In this document: positions 44,377 to 52,266 of the stretch, one piece after another
Numbering within the stretch: the stretch's first letter is position 1
Layout: every line of letters starts with the position of its first letter
From: CAYRGQ01 sp964423925
Lineage (GTDB): Bacteria > Bacteroidota > Bacteroidia > Sphingobacteriales > Sphingobacteriaceae
DNA: 64,000 nt
Direction of reading: 5' to 3'
Assembly (NCBI GenBank): GCA_964423925.1
Contig: CAYRGQ010000011.1
Location: forward strand, 1 to 64,000
Notes under the pieces: model-generated
What the model saw: only the letters and a program-made list of their open reading frames with translations
The model's database searches: none
What the model was told of the DNA's origin: nothing
Translations under genes and position numbers: made by a program

Positions 44377-44925
44377 ATGCGGAAACTTTCCATGGAGCAA
44401 TTGCAACGCCCGACCGTTGCGCATTTCAAGGCCCAAGAGAAACTGCCAGTCACGCTGGTACTGGATGACGTGCGAAGCATGCACAACGTAGGTTCCATTT
44501 TTCGCACCGCCGACGGTTTTGCCGTCGAGCGCATCTTCCTGTGCGGCATCACCGGCACGCCCCCCCATCGCGAAATTGAGAAAACTGCCTTAGGCGCTAC
44601 CCAGTCCGTCGACTGGCGCTACTTTGATACGGCCACCGAAGCCGCTGAGCTGCTCAGGCAGGAAGACTATCGGCTGGTGGCCGTGGAGCAAGCCCATGGA
44701 AGCACCCTGCTGCATCATTTCGCTCCGCTGCAAGGCCACCGGTATGCGCTGTTTTTTGGGAACGAAGTAAACGGCGTTTCCGACAACATCATGGAAATGG
44801 TAGACGGCTGCGTGGAAATCCCTCAGTTCGGAACCAAACATTCCTTCAACATCACGGTAGCGGCGGGAATCGTGCTATGGGAATGCTATAGCAAGTTGCA
44901 GTTACGACACCCCGAGCAAGCCTAA
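44377..44925 (+). CDS. TrmH/SpoU-family RNA 2'-O-methyltransferase
   Basis: A 182-residue SPOUT methyltransferase. All three SpoU motifs are visible: DDVRSMHNVGSIFRTADGF (motif 1), ALFFGNEVNGVSDNIM (motif 2) and VEIPQFGTKHSFNITVAAGIVLWE (motif 3), which form the knotted SAM site. It methylates a ribose in tRNA or rRNA; which one is not determinable. The ATG at 44377 is preferred over an in-frame ATG at 44239, since a promoter box lies between them. Confidence 0.92.
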   Translation: MRKLSMEQLQRPTVAHFKAQEKLPVTLVLDDVRSMHNVGSIFRTADGFAVERIFLCGITGTPPHREIEKTALGATQSVDWRYFDTATEAAELLRQEDYRLVAVEQAHGSTLLHHFAPLQGHRYALFFGNEVNGVSDNIMEMVDGCVEIPQFGTKHSFNITVAAGIVLWECYSKLQLRHPEQA

Positions 44926-44977
44926 GCCGAGGCGCGCGAATGTTCCTGGATTGCTTCCATATATCACGCTAAAAGCG

Positions 44978-44985
44978 TAGCTTTG
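44978..44985 (+). promoter_or_regulatory. -7 box TAGCTTTG for sucD
   Basis: Exact TAnnTTTG match, 26 nt upstream of the sucD ATG at 45011. Confidence 0.6.
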
Positions 44986-45010
44986 CGATACGTAAAAACC
45001 CATAAAGTAG

Positions 45011-45889
45011 ATGAGTGTATTAGTCAACAAAGATTCGAAAGTCATCGTTCAGGGATTCACAGGGAACGAGGGCACATACCATGCTTCGCAAATGATTGAA
45101 TACGGCACGCAGGTTGTCGGTGGCGTAACGCCCGGCAAAGGCGGCCAAACTCACTTAGAGCGCCCGGTATTCAACACGGTGGCAGATGCAGTGCGCGAAA
45201 CCGGCGCCAATGTCTCCATTATTTTCGTGCCCCCCGCATTCGCAGCGGACGCGATTATGGAAGCGGCGCAAGCCGGTATCGAGGTGATCGTGTGCATCAC
45301 CGAAGGCATCCCTACTAAGGACATGATTCAAGTCAAATCATATTTAAGCGATAAAAAATCTACGCTCATTGGCCCGAACTGCCCCGGCATTATCACGGCC
45401 GATGAAGCCAAAATCGGCATTATGCCCGGCTTCATCTTTAAAAAAGGCACAGTAGGCATCGTTTCCAAATCCGGAACCTTGACGTACGAGGCCGTTGACC
45501 AAACGGTAAAGGCCGGCCTGGGCATCACGACAGCCATTGGCATCGGTGGCGACCCCATCATCGGAACAACGACCAAAGAGGCCGTTGAGCTGCTGATGAA
45601 TGATCCCGAAACCGAAGGAATCATCATGATCGGCGAAATTGGCGGTGGCATGGAAGCCGAAGCTGCACGCTGGATTAAGGAACACGGAACCAAGCCGGTG
45701 GTTGGGTTTATCGCCGGACAAACCGCGCCTCCCGGACGACGCATGGGCCATGCCGGCGCCATCGTGGGCGGAGCGGACGACACCGCAGAAGCCAAGATGA
45801 AAATCATGCGCGAGTGCGGCATTCGCGTGGTCGAGTCGCCTGCCGACATTGGCAGAGCCATGGCCGAAGAGCTCGCCGTTAAGGCATAA
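45011..45889 (+). CDS. sucD: Succinyl-CoA synthetase alpha subunit
   Basis: A 292-residue alpha subunit that makes succinate and NTP from succinyl-CoA in the citric acid cycle. The CoA site is VQGFTGNEGTYHASQMIEYGTQVVGGVTPGKGG, and the phosphorylated histidine lies in GRRMGHAGAIVGG (His near residue 247). The stretch GPNCPGIITADEAKIGIMPG is also typical. The beta subunit gene sucC is not adjacent. A hairpin follows. Confidence 0.98.
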   Translation: MSVLVNKDSKVIVQGFTGNEGTYHASQMIEYGTQVVGGVTPGKGGQTHLERPVFNTVADAVRETGANVSIIFVPPAFAADAIMEAAQAGIEVIVCITEGIPTKDMIQVKSYLSDKKSTLIGPNCPGIITADEAKIGIMPGFIFKKGTVGIVSKSGTLTYEAVDQTVKAGLGITTAIGIGGDPIIGTTTKEAVELLMNDPETEGIIMIGEIGGGMEAEAARWIKEHGTKPVVGFIAGQTAPPGRRMGHAGAIVGGADDTAEAKMKIMRECGIRVVESPADIGRAMAEELAVKA

Positions 45890-45913
45890 TTTTTTGCATA
45901 AACAACTTCTATT

Positions 45914-45950
45914 CAAGCCCTAGCCACGCGCTAGGGCTTGTTCATTTTAT
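45914..45950 (+). terminator. Hairpin terminator of sucD
   Basis: A perfect 10-bp stem CAAGCCCTAG / CTAGGGCTTG with a 7-nt loop, followed by TTCATTTTAT. The T-run is imperfect. Confidence 0.65.
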
Positions 45951-46148
45951 AGGCGACCGCCCTGAACAACTTCCGCCCCGCAATGGTGTGAAAAAATGTT
46001 AAAAATTAGGTCGTCCGTAATTTAATTGTTTTATTTGCGTAACGAATAATGACAATCCTCTAGGATTTCCTTACACTTTATCGTAATTCACTACTACACG
46101 CACCATTCGCTCCTCACCCGCGGAGGACGAAAATGCAGGGAAAGAAAC

Positions 46149-47516
46149 ATGAAAAACAAGAAGAATCCGCTCCCATTCTTAATCGCAGGTTTATTATTTT
46201 TTATAGGTGCTGGCGTCATCTTCTCTTCGTTTGACGATTCACCAGCCACGGAAGTGCCACTCGAAGCAACAACGGTGGCCGAAGCACCCGAAGCTACGCA
46301 TTTCGGTATTCCGCTCAGCTCCTACACCATCGAGGACAATACAGTTGGGAAGAACGAATTCCTGTCTACCATATTGCAACGCTACCACATCGAGCTTCCG
46401 ACCATACACGCCATCGCCGAAAAATCAAAGGATGTATTTGATGTTCGCCGGATTAGCGTCGGAAATCCGTACACCGTCTTCAAAGATCCGGCAGGCAAGG
46501 CTGCCCTCTTCGTATACCAACCGAACGCCGTGGACTACATCGTATATGACCTGCGCGACTCGATTCGGGTCTACGCGGAACAGAAGCAAGTGGAACGCCG
46601 CTCCGAACAAGTGGCTGGTGTCATTGACGGTTCGCTGTACATGACGCTGCAAGAGCAGGGCGCGAGCACGGACTTGGCCGCACAATTAGCTGAAATCTAC
46701 GGATGGGCCATCAACTTTTATCGGATCAACAAAGGAGACTGGTTTAAGATCATGTACGAGCGCACCTATGTTGAAGGTGAGCCGGTGGGCACAGGACGTA
46801 TTTCGTCGGCGGTATTTTCACACAACGGCAAAGAATATCAAGCCCACTATTTCCAGGGCGATGACGAGGAAAAAGGCGGATACTATGACGAAAACGGCAA
46901 AAGCCTACGACGCAGTTTCTTGCGTGCACCCGTTAAATACACCCGCATCTCATCGCAATATACGATGCGGCGCCTGCACCCTGTGCAACGCGTATGGCGC
47001 GCGCATCTCGGCACCGATTTCGCCGCTCCGCACGGCACGCCGATCATCGCTACGGGCGATGGCGTCGTTGTCGAGTCTGCCTACGGTAGCGGCAATGGCA
47101 ACTATGTGAAAATCAAGCACGACGACGTATACAGCACCCAATATTTGCACATGAGCAAACGGGCCGTTAAAAAAGGCCAACGCGTGGCGCAGGGCGAGGT
47201 GATTGGCTATGTGGGTAGCACGGGACTGGCCACAGGGCCCCACGTCTGCTATCGGTTTTGGAAGAACGGAAAGCAGGTAGATGCCATGGCCCAGGTATTT
47301 CCGCCCTCGACCCCCATAAAGGATGAATACCGGGTGGCATTCACGCGGATGTTGAACCAACAGCAGCAACAGCTTGCCCGCCTGAACGTAAATGGTGCCA
47401 ACACCGAATTGGCGTATAAAAGCCGCTTGATAGACTTGGGCGAGTTGCTTTCCCAAACGCAGCAAGCGACCCCGGCCGACAGTACCGTTACGTACATCCA
47501 CCACAGCATGCTATAG
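46149..47516 (+). CDS. M23-family peptidoglycan endopeptidase with HxC zinc motif
   Basis: A 455-residue membrane-anchored peptidase (one hydrophobic segment, residues 8-26). The middle region (about 50-260) is an OapA/LysM-like cell-wall domain with YTIEDNTVGKNEFLSTIL. The M23 domain (about 270-385) has HLGTDFAAPHGTPI (HxxxD), YLHMSKRAV, and GPHVCYRFWKNG. The last motif is His365-Val-Cys367 where lysostaphin-type enzymes have HxH. Cysteine can also bind zinc, so activity is plausible. It starts 259 bp after sucD and likely trims the cell wall in growth. Confidence 0.9.
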   Translation: MKNKKNPLPFLIAGLLFFIGAGVIFSSFDDSPATEVPLEATTVAEAPEATHFGIPLSSYTIEDNTVGKNEFLSTILQRYHIELPTIHAIAEKSKDVFDVRRISVGNPYTVFKDPAGKAALFVYQPNAVDYIVYDLRDSIRVYAEQKQVERRSEQVAGVIDGSLYMTLQEQGASTDLAAQLAEIYGWAINFYRINKGDWFKIMYERTYVEGEPVGTGRISSAVFSHNGKEYQAHYFQGDDEEKGGYYDENGKSLRRSFLRAPVKYTRISSQYTMRRLHPVQRVWRAHLGTDFAAPHGTPIIATGDGVVVESAYGSGNGNYVKIKHDDVYSTQYLHMSKRAVKKGQRVAQGEVIGYVGSTGLATGPHVCYRFWKNGKQVDAMAQVFPPSTPIKDEYRVAFTRMLNQQQQQLARLNVNGANTELAYKSRLIDLGELLSQTQQATPADSTVTYIHHSML

Positions 47517-47644
47517 ACGCTGGACTCCAAGCCTTCATGCAGTATCTTACGAATAATCGTATGCCATGCCTGCGCGGCATTTCTGGCTAGCCCATGACAT
47601 TACAGATATTTTTCGTTTATTTGCAGTCTGATTAATGATGCTTC

Positions 47645-48487
47645 ATGAGTTGGTTTAGACGTGACAAAGCCGGTATTAATACGGCTACAGAACATAAGAA
47701 AGAGGCTCCTGACGGACTTTGGAACAAGTGCCCGTCCTGCAAAAAGCCCCTGTTGAATATCGAACAGATCGAAAACAAGTACGTATGCCACTATTGCGGC
47801 TACCACTTGCGCATTGGCTCGGCGGCCTACTTTTCTATCGTTTTTGACGACAACCAATTCACCGAACTTTTTGCCGGACTGCGCTCCGGCGATCCGCTAG
47901 GCTTTGTCGATACCAAACCTTATACCGAGCGGCTAGAAGAAAGTTATGCCAAGACAGGACTTAATGATGCGATCCGCTGTGCACACGGCAAGATAGACGG
48001 CCAGGATTTGGTCGTCGCCTGCATGGATTTCACCTTTATCGGCGGATCGATGGGCTCGGTAGTCGGCGAAAAAATCGCCCGTTCCATCGATTATTGTATC
48101 GAGCACAAAATCCCCTTTTTCCTGATTTCAAAATCGGGTGGCGCCCGCATGATGGAAGCAGCATTCTCGCTGATGCAAATGGCAAAAACGTCTGCTAAAC
48201 TGGCAATGCTCAGCAAAGCCAAGTTGCCATATATTTGTCTGCTCACGGATCCCACTACGGGAGGCGTCACCGCGTCCTACGCGATGCTGGGCGACATCAA
48301 CATTGCCGAGCCCGGCTCCCTTATTGGCTTTGCTGGGCCACGCGTCATCAAGGAAACCATCAAGAAAGACTTGCCGAAAGGATTCCAGACCGCTGAATTC
48401 GTGCTGGAACACGGCTTCCTTGACTTCATCGTGGATCGCAGGCAACTAAAGACCAAGCTTAGCTCCTTCTTGAAGCTCCTGGCATAG
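47645..48487 (+). CDS. accD: Acetyl-CoA carboxylase carboxyltransferase, beta subunit
   Basis: A 280-residue subunit that transfers CO2 from carboxybiotin to acetyl-CoA, the first step of fatty acid synthesis. A four-cysteine zinc ribbon lies at about residues 28-50 (CPSCKKPL and CHYCGYH). The core has FTFIGGSMGSVVGEKIARSI, SGGARMMEAAFSLMQMAKTSA and LTDPTTGGVTASYAMLGDI. It lies 128 bp after the M23 gene; accA is not nearby. Confidence 0.97.
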   Translation: MSWFRRDKAGINTATEHKKEAPDGLWNKCPSCKKPLLNIEQIENKYVCHYCGYHLRIGSAAYFSIVFDDNQFTELFAGLRSGDPLGFVDTKPYTERLEESYAKTGLNDAIRCAHGKIDGQDLVVACMDFTFIGGSMGSVVGEKIARSIDYCIEHKIPFFLISKSGGARMMEAAFSLMQMAKTSAKLAMLSKAKLPYICLLTDPTTGGVTASYAMLGDINIAEPGSLIGFAGPRVIKETIKKDLPKGFQTAEFVLEHGFLDFIVDRRQLKTKLSSFLKLLA

Positions 48488-48502
48488 ACTTTATTTCCCA
48501 AT

Positions 48503-48841
48503 TTATCGCCAGTACACGCGAAAGCCCCAAGGCTGGCGCACAGTCAGGTATTGGAAATCGCGCTCGTGAGCGTATGCCTCCTTCTCAAACGAAATTGCGT
48601 AATAGGCCCGCCTTCTACTGCCGTGCTGCGCCCACCGAATAAGGAATTCGAAGGCATACAGCAGGTAAAACCCCACAACCAGCAACTCAAGGGCCTGCCT
48701 AAAATGGATGCGTTAGTGGTTAAGCAACACCGCATCTTGGCGACAGCTATCACTTGCCAGCAGGATAAAGGGGAATACGACGATGCCCCTGGCAAAGCCG
48801 AAACTAAATAGACGCGTGAGAAAACGACTGACGATAATCAT
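48503..48841 (-). pseudogene. Small membrane-associated HExxH-type protein gene, broken by an in-frame stop
   Basis: Read from an ATG at 48841, the frame gives 113 codons with one internal TAA at 48713-48715. The residues around it are LNH-stop-RIHFRQALELL; a GAA codon there would restore NHERIH, an HExxH metal-binding motif. The downstream part (ELLVVGFYLLYAFEFLIRWAQ, then RAYYAISFEKEAYAHERD) matches small hypothetical proteins with a membrane segment that are common in Sphingobacteriales. One G-to-T change in the first codon base explains the break. A sequencing error is the alternative. Only the part after the stop (60 codons from a TTG) could be translated otherwise. Confidence 0.75.
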
Positions 48842-48916
48842 ACCCCGTTAAGCAAGCAAGCACAAGGATATCACGAATTTAACATTTTTTAGCAACTAAT
48901 ATCGGGAGGTTAGTCC

Positions 48917-48924
48917 TATCTTTG
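48917..48924 (+). promoter_or_regulatory. -7 box TATCTTTG for the second M23 gene
   Basis: Exact TAnnTTTG match, 43 nt upstream of the ATG at 48967. Confidence 0.6.
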
Positions 48925-48966
48925 TGCACCTGACGTCCAAACCATTTACGGAATACAACAATACGT

Positions 48967-49935
48967 ATGGCGAAAACGAAATATTATTACAATTCCCGCA
49001 CGTTAAAATACGAAAAAGTCAAGAGGAGCACGAAGAAGATTGCGCTGCGCGTTGTAGGCTTTGTCACCAGCTCCTTTGCTTTCGCTATTTTCTTACTCTA
49101 CATCGGCTTCACGTTCATTGATTCGCCCAACGAGAAACAACTGAAGCGGGAAATCAACCAAATGGCGTTGCACTACGACATCATGCAAGACCGCATGGCG
49201 CAGATCGAGGCGGCGCTCGGCAACATGCAGGATCGCGACGATAATATCTATCGTGTTATTTTCGAGGCTGAGCCGATCAGCGGCGATATCCGTAAGGCGG
49301 GATTTGGCGGGGTCAATCGCTATCGCGACCTAGAGGACTACGCCCACGCCGATCTGATGATCGAGTCGGCTAAAAAGCTGGATTATATCTCACGCGCGGT
49401 CTATGTGCAGTCGAAGTCGTACGACGAACTCACCGAAATGGCAATGTCTAAAGCAGAAATGATGGCCAGTATACCGGCTATCCAGCCGGTCGACAATCGT
49501 AAGATTCGCGGTGCTATTTCCGGATTTGGCGTACGCATTCACCCAGTCCACAAAATTCGTAAAATGCACTCTGGCATCGACTTCACAGCGCCTATCGGCA
49601 CGCCGGTGTATGCTACGGGCAACGGCCGGGTCGAAGCGGCTGGTTATGATGGCGGGTATGGCTTGCGCGTGATGATCGATCACGGATACAGCTATAAGAC
49701 CCTCTACGGACACATGAGCAAGTCGACGGTGCGTGCCGGGCAACGCGTAAAGCGGGGCGACCTGATTGGCTACGTAGGCAATACAGGTACATCTACCGGC
49801 CCGCATCTCCATTACGAAGTGCATAAAAATGGTAGCCCCGTTAATCCGGTCAACTTCATATTCAGTGACCTCACCCCCACCGAATATGCGGCCATTTTGG
49901 ATGCGGCGTCACAGGAGAACCAGTCGTTTGACTAG
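48967..49935 (+). CDS. M23-family metallopeptidase, membrane-anchored
   Basis: A 322-residue peptidase with a basic N-terminus, one membrane segment (residues about 29-50) and a coiled-coil region (about 55-95). The M23 domain (about 175-295) shows MHSGIDFTAPIGTPVYATG (HxxxD), LYGHMSKS, and the canonical GPHLHYEVHKNG with His280 and His282. It probably cuts peptidoglycan crosslinks at the envelope. It is upstream of, but not overlapping, the merR gene. Confidence 0.92.
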   Translation: MAKTKYYYNSRTLKYEKVKRSTKKIALRVVGFVTSSFAFAIFLLYIGFTFIDSPNEKQLKREINQMALHYDIMQDRMAQIEAALGNMQDRDDNIYRVIFEAEPISGDIRKAGFGGVNRYRDLEDYAHADLMIESAKKLDYISRAVYVQSKSYDELTEMAMSKAEMMASIPAIQPVDNRKIRGAISGFGVRIHPVHKIRKMHSGIDFTAPIGTPVYATGNGRVEAAGYDGGYGLRVMIDHGYSYKTLYGHMSKSTVRAGQRVKRGDLIGYVGNTGTSTGPHLHYEVHKNGSPVNPVNFIFSDLTPTEYAAILDAASQENQSFD

Positions 49936-49997
49936 GTCAGCCACAAGACACACCCCAATTTGGGACTGAGCCACTTGCAAATGCAGCCCGTCCCATG

Positions 49998-50005
49998 TAT
50001 ATTTG
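49998..50005 (+). promoter_or_regulatory. -7 box TATATTTG for the merR gene
   Basis: Exact TAnnTTTG match, 29 nt upstream of the ATG at 50034. Confidence 0.55.
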
Positions 50006-50033
50006 TTGGAAGGAGAAGAAGCTTCTAATCACC

Positions 50034-50369
50034 ATGCCATATAAAGACCGTGAAATAAACAAGCTGTACTACACCATGGGTGAAGTCACCAAAATGTTTT
50101 CTGTGAACGCGTCGCAGATCCGGTTTTACGAGAAGGAGTTCGACATCATCCAGCCCAAGAAAAACAAAAAAGGCAATCGCCTATTCACGCCCGAAGACAT
50201 CGCTAACCTTAAGATCATCTTCAGTTTGGTCAAGGAAAAAGGCTACACGCTCCAAGGTGCACGGGAATATCTTAAGAAAAACAAGAACGAGGCGCGGGAA
50301 AACCAGCGCGTAATCGATTCGCTCCATCGGCTGAAGGATTTCCTGATCGACGTTCGGGATAACCTCTAA
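50034..50369 (+). CDS. MerR-family transcriptional regulator
   Basis: A 111-residue protein with an N-terminal winged helix-turn-helix (YYTMGEVTKMFSVNASQIRFYEKEFDIIQPKKNKKGNRLF) and a short helical tail for dimerisation. No effector-binding domain and no metal-binding cysteines are present, so the signal is unknown. The ATG at 50034 gives the usual start close to the DNA-binding domain. It converges with the phosphoesterase gene and has no obvious target beside it. Confidence 0.9.
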   Translation: MPYKDREINKLYYTMGEVTKMFSVNASQIRFYEKEFDIIQPKKNKKGNRLFTPEDIANLKIIFSLVKEKGYTLQGAREYLKKNKNEARENQRVIDSLHRLKDFLIDVRDNL

Positions 50370-50387
50370 CGGCAATCGGCCAGCGCG

Positions 50388-50879
50388 CTATTTCGCTAGC
50401 TCCACCACTTCCAAATTTCCTATTCGGTCACCCTCGATGTCAAATCGCATCAAGGTTCGGACGTTGTGCCACCCTTGCTTTCCAGCTGCGCCAGGATTAA
50501 GGTGCAAGCATTGCAACTTTTGGTCAAACATGACCTTGAGGATATGGGAATGCCCCGAGATAAAGAGTTTCGGCGGGCGCAGTTGGATTTCTTTCTTGAC
50601 CTGCGGACTGTAGCGGCCTGGGTATCCACCAATGTGCGTCATCCATACATCCACCGCCTCGCACGTAAAACGTAAGTGCTCAGGATAAGTTTGCCGGATG
50701 TCCTGCCCATCAATATTCCCGTACACGCCACGCAGCGGCTTAAACGCGGCTAACTTGTCTGCCACGCCGACATCGCCGAAATCGCCTGCATGCCAAATCT
50801 CGTGGCAGGATTCGAAATGTCGGAAAATAGCGTCGTCAAGGAATCCGTGGGTATCTGAGAGTAATCCAATTTTTATCAC
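50388..50879 (-). CDS. YfcE/MJ0936-type metallophosphoesterase
   Basis: A 163-residue calcineurin-like phosphodiesterase. Metal ligands are visible in LLSDTHGFLD (DxH), IWHAGDFGD (GD), GVYGNIDG (GN), WMTHIGGYPGR (H) and LFISGHSHILKV (GHxH). The start is a GTG at 50879. Its substrate is probably a phosphodiester but is unknown. It precedes trmN6 in sequence on the same strand and lies downstream of it. Confidence 0.92.
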   Translation of the reverse strand: MIKIGLLSDTHGFLDDAIFRHFESCHEIWHAGDFGDVGVADKLAAFKPLRGVYGNIDGQDIRQTYPEHLRFTCEAVDVWMTHIGGYPGRYSPQVKKEIQLRPPKLFISGHSHILKVMFDQKLQCLHLNPGAAGKQGWHNVRTLMRFDIEGDRIGNLEVVELAK

Positions 50880-50922
50880 GTTTGTCGGTTATGGGTGTGC
50901 ATCAAAATTCGAAAGTAAGGAT

Positions 50923-51630
50923 TCAAAAAGCCAAAAAGAAATCCCCCAGCAACTGTCGATAAAGCATGCTGTGCTTCCCCTGTTCGGCGTAGATGACGGC
51001 AGGCGGACGCTGTTCACACGTGCCTGCGCTCCCAAACGATACGATACGCCGAATGGGCGCTTTCTCCGCGAAGGAATGGATTGCAACGTGCCATTGGCAA
51101 GCCAGACCAAATTCGGTGTCGGCTCGATCGCGCAGCTCATCCGCCAGCAAGACCGGCAGTATCAACTGAAGGGAGCCTGCGGTCGTCAGCCAGCCCGTGG
51201 CCCGGTTAAGCAACAACGAAAAAAAGGGCCAGTCGGCGTGCCGCGCCAAGCGCTTGCGTACATCTGGGTTTTTTAGCGAATCGACAAAATACGGCGGATT
51301 CGAAACGATTAGATCATACCTGCCCGCGGGTTCGAAATCTGCCAAACCTACGCACCGGCATACCATGCGGGCGGCAAAAGGAGATCGTTCGAAGTTCTGG
51401 CGCGCAGCCTCAGCAGCTAGGGGGTCGATTTCGATTGCGTCAATCGTGGCCTGGGAAAAGCGTTGAGCAAGCATCAGCGCTATGACACCCGTCCCGGTGC
51501 CGATGTCTAGGATACGCTGGGGAGAGGACGCTTCCGCCATCGCACCCAAGAGTACACCATCGGTATTGATCTTCATCGAACAGCCGGCCTGATCGACATC
51601 AAATTGCTTGAAACGGAATATGCCTGACAT
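50923..51630 (-). CDS. trmN6: tRNA1(Val) adenine-37 N6-methyltransferase
   Basis: A 235-residue Rossmann methyltransferase of the TrmN6/YfiC family. The SAM motif I is ILDIGTGTGVIALML, and the adenine-N6 motif NPPY lies in IVSNPPYFVDS, as in other N6-adenine enzymes. The ATG at 51630 (MSGIFRFKQF) is chosen; upstream ATGs at 51639 and 51663 add residues without conservation and overlap a near-consensus TACTTTTA box. It is monocistronic, divergent from the MarR gene. Confidence 0.9.
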   Translation of the reverse strand: MSGIFRFKQFDVDQAGCSMKINTDGVLLGAMAEASSPQRILDIGTGTGVIALMLAQRFSQATIDAIEIDPLAAEAARQNFERSPFAARMVCRCVGLADFEPAGRYDLIVSNPPYFVDSLKNPDVRKRLARHADWPFFSLLLNRATGWLTTAGSLQLILPVLLADELRDRADTEFGLACQWHVAIHSFAEKAPIRRIVSFGSAGTCEQRPPAVIYAEQGKHSMLYRQLLGDFFLAF

Positions 51631-51762
51631 TTGCGGCATAAAAGTAACGTTCACTTGCCACATAACCTAGCACGGGTATCTCCACCGCATACTTTCAGCT
51701 TAATTTTTCTTCGTCGTGTTTTTTTCCTAAAATTGTATAAGCACTTATCCAATTACTAAATT

Positions 51763-52266
51763 ATGGACTTCTACCAATCGCTCGGCGGTCTCGTACTCGG
51801 TAGTCGCCTGAGGCGGGTCAGCGAATACTTCATCGCAGAGGTAAACAAAACTTACGAATACCACCGTATCGACTTTGAGGCAGGCTGGTTTCCCATGTTT
51901 CATTTGTTATCCATTCACGAGGAACTATCCATCAAAGCGATTTCCGATATACTATCCGTTTCACATTCGGCATCAAGCCAGTTGGTCAGCCAACTCAAAA
52001 AGAAAGGCTTGGTAGGCCTGTCGCGCAGCACAGAGGACGGTCGCAAGCAATTAGTCCGCCTGACGGACAAAGGAATCCAAGTCCTCGCCCAGGTACAACC
52101 CGTGTGGGACACCATCCGCACTACCATGACAGAACTCCTTGAGGGAAACCATACGACTGCGACGCTCCTGCCCGCCATCACCGCGTTGGAAAACGAATTT
52201 GCAGCGCGCCCGCTATCCGAACGACTCATTAGCCAAGCACAACTAACATCCATTCATCATGAATAA
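51763..52266 (+). CDS. MarR-family transcriptional regulator, probable hut regulator
   Basis: A 167-residue winged-helix regulator. The DNA-binding part has IKAISDILSVSHSASSQLVSQLKKKGLV, then the wing SRSTEDGRKQLVRLTDKG. It overlaps the hutH start by 8 nt, so it is translationally coupled to the histidine-degradation genes and probably controls them, though the ligand is not known. An alternative is a general stress regulator fortuitously placed. Confidence 0.88.
   Translation: MDFYQSLGGLVLGSRLRRVSEYFIAEVNKTYEYHRIDFEAGWFPMFHLLSIHEELSIKAISDILSVSHSASSQLVSQLKKKGLVGLSRSTEDGRKQLVRLTDKGIQVLAQVQPVWDTIRTTMTELLEGNHTTATLLPAITALENEFAARPLSERLISQAQLTSIHHE

Noticed and set aside
48544..48795. An 83-codon minus-strand frame beside the HExxH-type gene
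   Set aside because: It has a random-looking composition and lies over the better supported frame with the in-frame stop; the motif-bearing frame explains the region.
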